Assembly: GCA_015680685.1 (NCBI GenBank)
Contig: MNCI01010839.1
Coordinates: forward strand, 1 to 42,643
DNA: 42,643 bases
From: Gnetum montanum
Lineage: Eukaryota > Streptophyta > Gnetopsida > Gnetales > Gnetaceae
Direction: 5' to 3'
A program made the position numbers and the translations under genes. The notes under the pieces are model-generated. The model was not told where the DNA came from and did no database searches. It worked only from the letters and a program-made list of their open reading frames with translations. Below, one piece after another: positions 20,869 to 32,953 of the stretch (positions are counted from its first letter, which is position 1; every line of letters begins with the position of its first letter).

Positions 20869-23015
20869 TATAGTGTTTGAAAATGTTGGTGGCTGGAAAA
20901 TTGAGAGGTTGTCAAGCACATAGCCTAACCCCAAGTCTATGGGAGGATGATAATAGAGAAAATGGAAATGGGGTTCCCTAAGCAGTCTATTTGATCAATC
21001 CGGGACTTACGTGGTGTCAAATAACCATTCGCAGATAATGATTTTTAGGCATCACATATAAGATTTCGGCATAAGTAGGAGTGCAACATATATAATAGTG
21101 AGAGAATATGAGCGTAGGTGCATATGAAAATATAGAGAAGTAGATATACTAACAGTTTAAAATGTTGTAGAAAAAGAACAAAATTAAAGTGCAAGTGAGG
21201 AAATGCACCACCCCAAAATTGGGGGATGTGGCTTGTAATTAAATGATATGTACAATTGGTGTGCAATGTAGATAGAAACAATTGGGAAACAGGAAATATG
21301 GTCATGCTATCTGAAGTTCTGCAGGCATGGTGTTGACAAGCATGAAAGAATTGATGCTTGCTAGTCTAAGAGTTGCTACACTATGCCTGGGTAGGTGTCA
21401 CATTCAAGCACAAGAGTGGAATAAGGATTTGGAAGACTAATGCTGAGATTTTCCGCTCATCAACCTTCTTCTCGCTAATCTTCTCCTAAAGCTAACTACA
21501 AAAGCCAACCCTTAAAATGTTGTTTAGTAGGGTATTTATAGAGCTAGGATTGGGGGAGAGACATGGTTTGGATGCCACGTGTCTTGGGTCCCACGTAGCA
21601 TGAACTTGGATGTATTATGCTAATGTGCTATGCCCAACATGTGATGCTACACTGATGTGCTATGCTAAATGGAATGAAAAATCTGCCAAATCATGACCAT
21701 GTTACCCAGAATTCATGTGCAAAAATCTAAAACTACCATGTTTTTCAAGAGTGCCTAGAACAAACACAAATCGGAGCCTACGCTCTAGGACTATGTCTTC
21801 CCTTCTCTTTTGAGTAGGGTCAAGCATAGGGACAACTTTACGAATTAACAGGGGGTGTAAAAAGAATGAAGAAAATTGGTGATCTTGGTCCCTGAAGAGT
21901 CAATAGAGTAGAAATGACCATTGACAATGAGCTCTGAGAATTTTTGGAGGTGTTTTAAGGCTTTCTCCAAGTGTTATGCTACCTATGCTGTCTAGCGTAA
22001 TGGAGTAGTGTAACTATTAACTTGCTACATTACCCTACACTACATAGTGTAGCATAGCATAGCACCCCCTTTTTTAATGAATTTTTTCCAAAATTGAAAA
22101 CACCACTTTAAGACCCAGTAAGGCAAGAAACTTTAGCAATCAGCAACTACATTCTTTATGTCGAAGGCACTTAATACCTCTTGGCTTCATTATTAGGACA
22201 TTTTTAGCCCTAATATCTCTGCTACGCTACAACGTAGCATCTAATTTTGAATGAATTTGGACTTATCCTATAATGATTTGCTAGGGGACCTTGATCATGC
22301 TTTGAGGGTAAAGTAGGATAGGTAGCCTTGGAGGTCAGAGCATGACTAAGTGCAATTCTTTTTCTAGAAAAACTTGATGGAAGATATTTTTACTCTAGCA
22401 CCCTACTATGCTATGCTACGCTAGGTAGCATAGCACAACGTAGTACCCAGATTAGGATGACTTTTGTGAAACTTGCCATATTTTTGCATGTCATGTTGAT
22501 CACACTTCGAGGATGTAGCAAGATAGGCATCCTTGGAAGTCAGAAAATTATCCAAATGCATCTTCTATGTTTGGTTCAACACTTAGAAAAATTTCAGTCC
22601 CACATGGCCTGCTATGCTATCTACGGTATGCAGTGTAGCAGAGTATAGCAGGTCAAGCATAGAAAATTTTTTGAACTTTTTTGCACATCTTAAACACTTT
22701 TGACTACTCCTAGCTTAGCACCTAGGTGGATTGGCAACCATGATGGTGTAGAAGGTAGAAAATTTGCTGAATTTTTTAGCCCACTCTTGATGTCCTTTTG
22801 ATGAAAAATGGCCATGGACGTGGATGCTACACTAACTATGCTAAGGGGCATAACAGATATACTTAGAAAAAACTTTGCAGGCATTTGCACTTCTGGTGTT
22901 CCACGTGATCTATGCGGTCCATCATGACATGACATTTGGAGAAATTTTGCCTAGGTTTCAATGCTTGAACAAATCTCATGCTGAGTCACAAGAGGCAAAA
23001 ATTGATGGTGTTTCA
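20869..23015 (-). repeat. LTR B, 5' LTR of a - strand element
   Basis: Start TGAAACACC (complement of 23015 downward) and end ACACTATA (20869), both aligned with LTRs A and C. TATAAATA lies at 21533-21540. U3 carries many GCTATGCTA / TAGCATAGC pairs (21600-22640 and near 22830). On the start side there is no PPT, only a GTAAG flank, so this is a 5' or solo LTR inserted near the 5' end of element 5. Its internal region would run left from 20868 and be cut by element 2. Confidence 0.7.
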
Positions 23016-26000
23016 GTAAGTACATTATCTTTTTTCTTTTTCATTTTCTTTAAGATTTTTTGAATTCCATTCACTAGAATTTACTCATATTTTATCATTA
23101 AATCCTTAGCACTATAACCATGTCTTTCCAAAAATCTACCAAATTACCCTTCACTCTCATTGGTGAAGATCATATCCAATAGGCCATGAGGGTATATGAT
23201 CCCAAAGACCATGCTATCATTGAGTGTAGGTGATCTTTGATGATCAAAGGGGAGAGTCCTAATTTTTTAGCCATAAATGAAGATCATTATAACTTCAATT
23301 ATGCTAAAATATAGGTAGGCATGCTAATTGCACAAATTAACGCCAAGGCCAAAAGGAAGTTTAAGCTCTTACATAGGGGTGGAAAAGAGTACATCCCTCC
23401 TCCATATGACAAAATTCCTCTTAATGACATCTATTATATCATCCTAGACCAATTGATTTCCATGGAAGAGAAAGATGACAAGCCTAGCTTTAATGAACAA
23501 AAGAAAGAGTAGGATGAATTTAAGGTAGAATCTAAGCCTAAAAACATACTGAGAGGACTATTCCAATAAACATCCTCCAAATTGATAGTGCCTTCCTTCA
23601 ATGCTTTTATTTTCTTCATGGGCATGGTGCCACCATCTTTCACTCCTTCCTACCCTACTATACTAGATCCCACACTGGCTATAGCCACACATCACACTTA
23701 GCCAATGCCACAAATAACCAACTATAGCACATCAATGTCATTTAGAACATAGTCTAAATATATAAAATCATCAATGGTGTTTTTTACAGCCAAAAATCCA
23801 TTAGCTACTCACACAGGGTCTACCATGAGACCTTAAGCAACACATGGGTCACACACCCCATTTTTATTTTTTTTGCCTCATGTAGTAGCATGAACATCTT
23901 TTTCTCTATTTGACCCCACAAGCCACATCAATGTCATTTACAATGCAATATCAATATATAAAACCATCAATGGTGATGTTTACCATCAAAAATATGTTAA
24001 CTACTCATGTGGGGTCTGCCATGGAACCCTAAGCAACACATGGGTCACACACCCCATTTGTTCCATTTGTGCCTTAAGTACCAACACAAACATCTTTTTC
24101 TCTATTTGGCACATAAGCCACAACCATAATGCAAGCTATTCCTTCTATCGTGCAACATATAATGGGGCCACAAGCCTCACAATAGATGCCAAAACCTTAT
24201 GTACAAACCCTACAACCTATGAGGCCATCATAAGGCTTGGATCAAACCTTCCAAATGATCCAAGACCTAATGGAGGAGTTGAAGAGGCTTAAAGCCTCTA
24301 CCACACAAACTATCAAGATTATGGACTTCTACCAAGATGATCCCATAAGTCCTGTAGTCCCACCTTTGACACTTCCTCCTAGTGTCTTCATTTTTTAATT
24401 TAGAAAATATAAAAAAGAAGGCAACCCCAATTCTCACCTTATTACCTTTTGATCTAAATGTTTACTCTTGCAACCATGGCTTCATACCATCATGAGGATT
24501 TTCTCTATGTATTTGATTGGAAAAGCACTTGATTTCTATTATTAATTGCCCAGAGGATCCATATCATCTTTGAAGGACTTAGTAGCCCAATTTGTCAACC
24601 ACTTCAAGTATAACTTCAAGCCTAACATAATGTTTTACCAACTCATGAAGGTTTAGTAGGGGTCCTTAGAGCCCATATAGAAATTCATCTAGCAGTGGAA
24701 TGAATTTTTGAATGAAATACCATATCCCATAGCCAAAGCCCACTTGTTAGCCATATTAAAGAGAGTAGTTAATGACTTCATCAAGTCCAAAATTTAGTAC
24801 CTTGATCTATGGTCTTTTATCCAAGCATTCTCACAAACTAAAAGTATAGAGGATGTTGTAAAAGACAATCATGATCTAGCCTATATAGCATATAAAACCA
24901 ACACACTCAAAGATATAAAGAAAAGAGAAAAAAAATAATACTATCGTAGTAACTATAACCAAGGAAACAAAGATCATGAACGGTCGAATGTCAATTTGCC
25001 CAAGGCCCCCACCAATGACTACAATAACCAAACATCAACTTTTGGGACCATTGCATTGACAAAAAATAGACCTAAATTTGGAAGGAAGGATAGGTTTAAA
25101 TACAATACATTGTCATTAAAATCATCCAAGTTTCTAGACCAACTATTAAGAAGTTGGCACATGCAACATAAACAAATGACCAAAGAGACTCAAAATAAAC
25201 ATGAGCGATAATGATGGATGATCCCTAGTGGCCTAGATACTTTAAGCTAGACTACTTCTACCATTATCATTAACTACCTGGTCATTATACAGACTTCTAA
25301 CTTACATTGAAGGATGACTTGCAAAGGATGATAGATAAGGGGGAACTTGTCTTAGATGCTTCTAACCTAGTTTGATGACAAAACTAGCCAATGCAAGTCT
25401 AAAAAGACTTATTGAATGCTAATGATAGCTTCTATATTATTTTAGCATTCAACATTGATGACAACTAAAGACATGTAAGAGAACCATTCATGATCAAAGT
25501 ACCCCTTAACAATGAAATAGATTCTTCAGTTTCTTGTAGCTCAAGATCCTCCTTCATTGTTAGAGTACTATCACAAATGCTTTTAAGGGAACACCTTTTC
25601 ATCAAGATCTCCCAACCCAGTATAACCCAAATAGCTATAACCTATCTAATTGCACAAAGACCACCTATGGTGGCCAATGCTACTACCTCATCCTTACAAC
25701 CAATGACTAACAACCAAAAACCTATAGCCAAACAAAGGATGAAGCATAAGTAAAAGTCTGAAAAAAAGGGAAATAAGTAGATGGAGGTATGAAAGGAAGT
25801 GGACCCACCAAATCCCACTCCTATTTTAGTTATACCCATGACCTCCTCTACCTCGTCCCCTTTAACCAACAAGTGACATGAGGACACCAAAGCCCATAAC
25901 AAGACAATGAGGAAGAGCCATAATAGCCAAAGCCTAAAGTTAAAGTTCGCATTTTGGAATGCATAGAGTAAGTAAAGGACAACCGGGGTGACAAGCCCAC

Positions 26001-26159
26001 GACCAACAACAAAAAATTCCTCAATGTAATGGACCAAGTTAGGTAATCCCTAAAGTAGAAAAGCATGACCCTAAGCTTGTATGACTTGATCATGACTTTT
26101 GCCACACATAGTGAGATGCTATCAAAGCGTTGAGCTTCATACCTATTAGTGAGGATATT
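23016..26159 (+). pseudogene. Element 5 gag-protease relic, interrupted by element 3
   Basis: A + strand gag homologous to those of elements 2 and 6 but far more decayed. A possible N-terminus starts at ATG 23121 (block EYIPPPYDKIPLNDIYYIIL near 23390). The capsid-like domain spans about 24230-24900 with IMDFYQDDPISPVVPPLTLP, then NPNSHLITF, HFKYNFKP and NDFIKSK. The Pro/Thr linker and the first part of the protease region follow (LYDLIMT near 26075). Similarity stops at 26159, exactly where LTR C begins, inside the segment equivalent to IPVTENIPAN of element 6. Many stops and shifts. The missing protease half should lie beyond the right edge. Confidence 0.7.
23728..24121 (+). repeat. Tandem duplication of about 197 bp in element 5 gag
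   Basis: Two copies (about 23728-23924 and 23925-24121) share ACATCAATGTCATTTA starts, CAACACATGGGTCACACACC middles and AACATCTTTTTCTCTATTT ends. Landmark spacing is 196-197 bp. It lies in the poorly conserved N-terminal part of gag. Confidence 0.8.
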
Positions 26160-27946
26160 TGTAATGATCGAAAACGTTGGTGGCTGGAAAACACCAAGAG
26201 GTCATTGGTCGTGAATGTTTTAACTCCAGATCCACATGAGGACCATGCTAGATTAAATGGAAATGGGGTGCCCTGAATAGTCTAGTCAATCAAACAGGGA
26301 CTTAATCGGTGTCAATAGCCTTTTGCAAACGTTTAATGTGAAAATGATTCTTATAACATAAGATAACAATTGTTAAATACAAGGAAGCAAAAAAATGTAG
26401 AATGCAATGATAAACAAGAAAATAAAGCAGAAGTTATGAAGTGCACCGCTTCAAGTTTATGACTTTACTTTGCCAAAGTGGATACAATTGGCTGTGCAAC
26501 ATTGGGAAGCACAGAGATCCCAAAAGTAACTAGGACATTCAAAGCAATCCAATAATGTGCTTGAACGTACACTGAAAAGCCAACAATGCCCAGATGTTAC
26601 AAAGCCAACTTGCCAGCCTCATTAACAAGATGCTAACTAAAAATAGGTGGTTTTTTTTGCCAATCGCCAACTAAATTTGCTAACTTCTCGAGTTTTCCAA
26701 AGACTTTTTTTTTTTACATATTTTTACTAGTTAATCAAATTCTTAATTTTTCAATCAGAAAATTTGCCAACCCTTTGAGCATTGCTCGTCAGAGTATTTA
26801 TAGGGCTAGGGGAATGCGTGAAGTGAGGCTTGGATGACACATGTCCCATGTCCTAGAACTACAAGATGTTGACGTGTCTATGCTACATGGGGATGCAAAG
26901 TTAACTGATGAGCTTGTCAGGATGCAATTACACTATTAAAACTAGAGATGCACGCTAGTGATGTAGACAAGGGGCAAACCATGCTAAAGTAGCATAGCTG
27001 TCTACTATGCTAAGCTATGTTGTGGGGCGTAGCATGTTTAGTAGAGCATAGCGTATTGCTATGCAGTGTAGCATGCTTGGTGTAGTGTAGCATCTTGCTA
27101 TGCTATGTAGCATAGCATAGTGTAGCCACCAGTTCGAAGAAGAAATTTGTGATGAAGTTAATTGCATTTGCTGGAATATTTGACATGCGTTGAAGTGTTT
27201 CTTCTACTTCTGTATCTTTGCTACACTATACTACACTATGTAGCGTAGCATGGCATAGCAACTAACTTCATTCACTTAAGGTTGCAAACTTTTGCTTGAA
27301 GCCTGATTATGCTAATAAGTGAAATTGCGACTTGCTGATCTTGCCTTTGAGTCACCTTCTATTTTTTCTTGCATCATTGCTACGCTATGCTATGCTACAT
27401 AGACTATCATAGCATAGTAGCCAACATAACTTGCTTTTTTCTTGACTTGCTACTTTTCTGGCAAGGGGAGCTTTGCCGAAAGACTTGAAGTTAAGCAAAG
27501 CAACTGGTTTTGGAGACCGAAAGTGCTTGCTCAGTGCAATTCCAATCACTAACTAAGTTGGGCCTTTCTGCCTTGCTTTTGCTACACTATGCTACATTGC
27601 ATAGCATAGCACCTCATCCTACAACTGTCTTCTGAGGCCTACTACGCTACATATCATATCGTAGTGTAGCAAACTTCTTGACCAGAAAACTTGCCGAACT
27701 CTTTTGCGTAGCCTGAGCACCACTGACAACCCCGCACATTGCTTCTGAGTAGACTATCTGCTGGATGAACTACCCAGGTGGGCAGGTTGGAGAGTCCATT
27801 AGGACTGTCAACACCAAGAGTAGAAAATTTGCCAAACTGGACAGTCTAAACTCATAGTGTCTATTTTCTGCCAAACTTCCATGATGCTACCTAAATTCTA
27901 AAGACCCGATGAAGCAAGAATGCCATTGAAAATTTAAGGTGTTTCA
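26160..27946 (-). repeat. LTR C, 3' LTR of element 3
   Basis: On the - strand it starts TGAAACACC after a PPT (GGGGCCAA) and ends GATCATTACA at 26160. TATAAATA lies at 26795-26802. U3 has GCTATGCTA / TAGCATAGC clusters at 26985-27130, 27220-27260, 27380-27420 and 27580-27670. The flank 26155-26159 (ATATT) is a candidate target-site copy. Confidence 0.8.
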
Positions 27947-28014
27947 TTGGCCCCTCTTTGTCGACATCTAGAGGATGAACCTAAGAGACGCCAACAAAGA
28001 ATACAAAACACCAC
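27938..28014 (-). promoter_or_regulatory. PPT hairpin at the LTR C border
   Basis: The same structure as at element 2: arms CTTTGTCGACATCT and AGACGCCAACAAAG on the + strand, extended loosely by GGTGTTTCA versus AAAACACC. The purine tract is in the LTR-side arm. Confidence 0.65.
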
Positions 28015-29319
28015 GAGAGAAAAAACACTAACATTGCTCTTTGGTGATTGCCAAGATGTTGCTTAGCTATGCTTGAGAGTGTTGCATTGGTTATACTAGG
28101 AAAAGAAGGAGGTTAAGCGGGGGAGAGGTGTTTTAGGAAAAAGATAAAACTTAGCATAATCCCTCATCAGAGTGCTCATGAGGGAGTTGTTTGTGTGGTT
28201 ATATTTTTTTCTTTTACTAACCCTTAACCTATTTTTAGAATGCTTGGAGAGGGTTACTGTGAAATAGATTATGTGCCATTTATTTTTAGGAATGCCTTTT
28301 TTTTTGCACATGAACTTTGCTCTATTACACTTTTTCCTTTTGTTGTTTTGCCTTTTACATTTTCAAACAACCTTGTGTGTGTAGGATAGGTGTTTCTTTC
28401 CCAAGATGAGTTGTGTTACATCCACATGGGGCTTTAACCTGCCTACAGATGCTTCCCATGTGGTGAGCTATGTTATGCGTGTCATGGACTTTGTGGTTGG
28501 ACAAATGGGAGGGCTTGACAAGAATTGGAAAAAGGTTGTAAAATAGGGGAGAGAGTGGAATTGCAGGTGCAAAAAGTAGGGTAAAGAGGTCTAAGGGATA
28601 GGATGGAATGTGCACTTTGAAGTACCCAAGCTAATCAAGACAACTAGCTCGTAACGCTGTAACATTTGTTGCCATGGCGAGACACACCTTCGACGACATC
28701 CCTCTAGTGTCCATCCTACAAAAATAACAGAGAGCAAACCAAGAGAAACAACCATGATGAAAAATGAAGGTAAAGGTCTCACTATGGACACTGCTAGAGT
28801 AACTGATGTTGTTGCTGAGACATGTGGCATCCAAACTAGGAAGGCCAACAATGGCCTTCGCAGCATCAATGTGGAGGAGCTAGCATCGAGGAGGCTAGGA
28901 GTCACTATGAATGCAGATGCTCCGAAATCCCTACCAAAGGAAAGAATTCTCAGTTCAGCTATGGGATTGGCTACCCGAAAGCTAAACATATTTTGAGGTC
29001 AGATGTTGGCAGCGGCTAGAGGTTAACAATATTGTGGCTAGGCCACAATACTACTAGAACTCTAGTAGAAAGTGCTAACTAGGGAAGCTATTGCTAGGGC
29101 ATTGAGCTGTGGTGGCAGTAGGTCTAGAGGGTCAACATGATGTCGTACAACATCTCCAAAGGATTAGCAAGATGCCAAGAGTGGTGGTGTTGCATATGTT
29201 CCAGAGGGTGTTATCTTGGCATCGTGAACTACATTCTGGAACTGCAATGTCCCACCCCATGTTGACACTGTGCATCCTCGCTTGTTTGATGAGTCATGAT
29301 GTATGTAGGGGACATGTTG
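28015..29319 (-). other. 3' internal region of element 3
   Basis: Homologous in blocks to 16986-18054 of element 2. It includes the GGGTGGGA/TTGCA block (29225-29260) and a region open on both strands (28591-28996). A pyrimidine-rich stretch borders the left end. No pol sequence. Confidence 0.6.
28754..28996 (+). CDS. Possible antisense ORF in the element 3 3' region
   Basis: This 80-codon frame, antisense to element 3, contains NVEELASRRLG, NADAPKSLP and ILSSAMGLAT. The matching place in element 2 (complement of 17316-17500) reads MEELASKELG, SADALESLP and ILSSAMGSAT with one stop. The shared frame may mean a small antisense gene, but the sense strand is also open in both copies (PIAELR...FGRD), so the conserved DNA may simply be non-coding. 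No family recognised. Confidence 0.3.
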   Translation: MMKNEGKGLTMDTARVTDVVAETCGIQTRKANNGLRSINVEELASRRLGVTMNADAPKSLPKERILSSAMGLATRKLNIF

Positions 29320-30120
29320 TGAACCTAGTTTAAGGTCCTGGTAGATCATGTTGTGCTGGTTTAAGGTCCCAACAGACCTCTGTGCTAGTTTAAAGTCCTA
29401 GCAGATTATTGTGCTAGTTTATTATTGTAGAAGATGGTGGATGTACTAGTTTAAGGTCCCAACAGACCGTTGTGCTAGTTTAAAGTCCTAGTAGACTGTT
29501 GTGCTAGTTTATCATCGTAGTGAATGGTGGATAGGCCAATTTAACATTGTAATGGATGATGTGCTAATTTAAGGTCCTAGTAGACCATGCTTTGCCAGTT
29601 TATAGTTATGGTGGACAATCTGTGCCAGTTTATAGTCATAGTGGACTGTCTGTGCCAGTTTTACATCATAGCGAACATGTTTGCTAGTTTAGCATCATAG
29701 CGGATGATCACGTACCTTTGCCAGTTTTACATCTTAGTAGACCTGATATGCCAGTTTAGCATCATAGCAGACATCTTTGCCAATTTAGCGTCATAGTGGA
29801 TGATCTGTTCCAATTTAGCATCATAGCGGACGTGTTGTGCTAGTTTAGCATCATAGCGGACGTGCTGTGCCAGTTTAGCATCATAGTGGACGATGGTGTA
29901 CCTTTGCCAGTTTTACGTCTTAGCGAACGTGTTGTGCCAGTTTAGCGTCATAGTAGACGATGGTGTACCTTTGCCAGTTTTACATCTTAGCAAACATGCT
30001 GTGATGGTTTAGCATCATAGCGGACGTGTTTGCCAGTTTAGCATCATAGCAGATGAGTTTTCCAGTTTAGCGTCATAGTAGACAATCGCATACCTTTGCC
30101 AGTTTTATGTCTTAGTGGAC
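29320..30120 (-). repeat. Post-integrase tandem array of element 3
   Basis: About 20 or more degenerate units. On the + strand each reads close to GCCAGTTTAGCATCATAGCG followed by GACGTG-type spacers. Units vary from about 27 to 45 bp. The array begins about 20 bp after the pol stop. Confidence 0.9.
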
Positions 30121-30142
30121 ATCTGCTTATCTGCTTCACGCA

Positions 30143-31534
30143 TCAAATGTAGTATGGCTTGAGATACGAGTGATTCACTGGATTCGCAAACTTGTTGCCA
30201 TCCATGTCTACCAATTTGAAGGTCCCATTCCCAAAGGATTTTGTGACCATGTATGGACATTCCCAGTTTGTTGAGAATTTGTTCATATGCTCACGGACAG
30301 CCTTGAGAATGAGGTCACCCTTCAGTATTGTCCATTGATGTAGATTCGCATGATGTTTTTTCCATTGCTTTGATAGTGCTCTATGCGACCCAGTGTTTGT
30401 GCACACTCCTCCTCTATTGAGTCAAGGTCAATGATTCTCGACTTGTTAGTTTCTTCTACTTGCCCATTCACCTGCAGGTAGTATGGTGAAGAGAATGATT
30501 TCCTGATGTAAAGATTGTTGTAGAAGGTCTTGGTTTTCAAGCTACTAAAATGTGGCCCGTTATTGATCACATTAGTCATTGGAAGCCCAAACCTTGTCGC
30601 AATGTTGTCCAAGATGAAATGGCAAACCTGCTGAGATGTTGTCTTCCTAAGGGGAATGGCCTCTACCCACTTAGTAAAAGCTCAGTGGCTGTGATGATGA
30701 AGCTATGCCCTACGAAAGACTTAGGCATGATAGGTCCTATAAGGTCTAGTCTGCCTCACTAGAAAGGACATGTGATTTGCATAGGATGTAGTTCTATAGG
30801 TGAAACATGTATAAGATATGTGTATCGTTAGCATGTATCACATGCCTTGACTTTGGTCAGGCAATCATGCTCCATGTGATGCAATAGTACCCTAGACATC
30901 TGATTTTTGTAGCCATAGCCCTAGGTGCTATATGTCCACTGCACACTCCCTCATGTACATCATTAATCACATTTTGCACTTGCTCCTCATTCAATCATGC
31001 CAGCAGTATCCCATTATAGGAGCATCTGCACAGGGTGTTGTCTCCCATGAGCACATACTGCTAAGCAAGCTTATGGATCGCATCTCTCTAGGAGGATGTC
31101 AATCTGCTTGGAGGGTCATCGTATTTTAGGTAGGTTTTAATGCTAGAGTTTCACTCCTGGGTATCCACAACGCTAATAAAGGCTATGTGTCCCACCTGAG
31201 TAATAGGCTCTATACACTCAGTAATCGAAGCTGGCAAACTTGCAAATAGATGTGATGGAACATTTAATGCTAGGGTGGCCAAGGCATCTTCTATGGTTTT
31301 TTCATTGCATGGAACATGTTGAACATCCATAGTTGCAAACTATTTGAGCAAGGTTTTTGCTAGGTTGTAGTAGGGTTGCAGGTGTATAGCCTTGCATGCG
31401 TAGACCTCAGTGATTTGATTCACAACTAGTTGTGAATATCTGTGAATTACCAAGTGTTGTATGTGCAATTCTTATGCTGGTAAGAGCCCTATGAGTAATC
31501 CCTCATACTCTGCCACATTGTTTGTACAAGGGAA
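30143..31534 (-). pseudogene. Element 3 pol fragment: aRH and integrase, decayed
   Basis: From the right edge: aRH from TNNVAEYEGLL onward with SQLVVNQ and an ALATLALN end, then integrase with VHEGVCSGH, LDLIGP and NNGPHF (catalytic Asp of TDNGP replaced by Asn), and NGQVEETN with Glu kept. About 80 codons are deleted between VEETNKS and RIIDLDSIEEE relative to element 4. The C-terminus (VTKSFGNGTFKL, HSYLKPYY) ends at the stop 30143-30145. Several frame changes. Confidence 0.85.
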
Positions 31535-32882
31535 TGTACCGTCTGAAATCGTCGGTCTCCGGCTGGAAGGAAATAGAAATCGGGAGATCTCCGGACATGC
31601 ACAGGAGACCCTACCTTCGCTTGAGGGCAAGCTGGAATTGACGAAGGCAGAGTACCTTGAGTGGTCTGCACATGGATCATGCAAGGATTTCCCCAAATGT
31701 ACACCAAGGTGCTTTATGCTGGGTTATATGTGAATGGCGTAATAGATGTAAAACAAAATGGAAATAGTGTAACTGGTGTAAACAGAGCGTAAACGTATGA
31801 GGGCCTAAACAGTAAACATGCAACAATTAATGAAAAACTGTAATAGATTTTAAGAAAGAAATGTAGAAATATTATTGCAAAGGGAGAATTACAATGCACC
31901 GGTCTAACGTAGTTGTGGCTTTCACACAAGGCGGACGAATAGCCCCAGTGGATGCAGGGATGACATTGTGCTGGTTCAAACTGTAGGCACAGCGTAGAAG
32001 CTGTATGCTCAGCATACAGGGTTGAGGTCTAGCATACAAGGTTTCTCTTCTGGTTCTTAGCATCTCTGTTTTTCTCTCTGGTTTGCTCAAAATTACCAAC
32101 CTCATTCTAATGAAAAATTGGGGTTTTTATATAGGTTTAGACGTTAAACTTGGGTTGGGTGACATGCGGCATGTTGACCGGGTGTAAAAGAATGAAATGT
32201 TACAAGTGTACAATGTGCTACATATGCTGGGCATATACGCTAGGCGTATACACCGTATCTGCCATCTTGAGCGTATACACTGGGTGTATATGCTATATTT
32301 GCCATCTTGAGCATATACGCTGTATCTGCCATCTTGAGCATATACGCTGGGTGTATACGCTATGCCTACTGGGCGTATATGCTGGGTATATACGCTGTGC
32401 CTACTGGGAATATACGTTGTGGATGTTGGGCATATATGCTCAGCGTATAGACTCCAGGATGCCTGATGTCAACATCTGATGATTGCTCTGTTCACGCAAG
32501 TTGATGCCTTGTACCAAATCTTGCTCTGAAATGTTGTTTCTTTGCCATCTTCGGGGGTTGCATGTCATGCGTATATGCTAGGCGTATATGCTATGAATGT
32601 TGGACTTGAGCGTATACGCTAGGCATATACACTGGGCGTATACGCTAAGAATGTGAACTTCGGCGTAGACGCTGGGCGTATACACTAGAAATGCATAGTT
32701 AGTGTAAACTAAGTATGTTGTACTCTAAAGTTGCCATTTCTAATGGTAGATGTTGTTGTAGTCGTCAGCGGGTCCCAAGGAACTACTCCTCATCGAGTTT
32801 GACTCTGCTTGAAGCTATTGGTGGGTCCTTAAGCTCGATTCTTGTTGGAAACGTACTAAGCTCAAAATTTTGTGGTGTTTCA
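31535..32882 (-). repeat. LTR D, 3' LTR of element 4
   Basis: It starts TGAAACACCACAAAA and ends GGTACA at 31535. Ends were fixed by alignment to LTR E. A TATATAAAAA box lies at 32124-32133. U3 contains the GCGTATACGC-type array (32225-32695) in place of the GCTATGC motifs of LTRs A-C. Flank GGGAA (31530-31534) is a candidate target-site copy. Confidence 0.8.
32225..32695 (-). repeat. GCGTATACGC palindrome array in LTR D
   Basis: More than a dozen imperfect copies of the self-complementary decamer GCGTATACGC, often separated by TGG or by CTG and short spacers (GCGTATACACTGGGTGTATA type). The long + strand ORF across it is a by-product. Confidence 0.8.
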
Positions 32883-32953
32883 TTGGCCCCTCTTTGTTGA
32901 CGCTTGGAGGAATCGACCCAAGAAGCGTCGACAAAGAAGTGCAAAACACTACA
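32872..32953 (-). promoter_or_regulatory. PPT hairpin at the LTR D border
   Basis: Arms CTTTGTTGACGCTT and AAGCGTCGACAAAG on the + strand, 13 of 14 pairing, extended by GTGGTGTTT versus AAAACACTAC. The purine tract CAAAGAGGGGCCAA lies in the LTR-side arm. Confidence 0.7.

Larger units (their letters stand above)
26160..31534 (-). mobile_element. Element 3: Tat-type retrotransposon, 3' part (aRH-INT-array-LTR C)
   Basis: In element orientation (right to left): aRH from its TNNVAEY motif onward, integrase, post-INT array, 3' region, PPT hairpin and 3' LTR. The left end (26160) interrupts the gag-PR of element 5. The right end (31534) is cut by LTR D within aRH. Layout and sequence match element 2, including LTR type. 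The 5' half should lie beyond the window. Confidence 0.8.

Noticed and set aside
28591-28989. Sense-strand 132-codon ORF as an envelope-like or extra gene of element 3
   Set aside because: It is hydrophobic but broken in element 2 and shows no family match. The antisense frame is at least as well conserved, so no env-like claim is made.
29320-30120. CRISPR-like array of short repeats and spacers
   Set aside because: Units vary in length and sequence, spacers are themselves related, the host is a plant, and the block has a fixed position after integrase in four elements.
32150-32479. 109-codon Tyr/Cys/Ile-rich ORF
   Set aside because: It reads through the GCGTATACGC palindrome array of LTR D.
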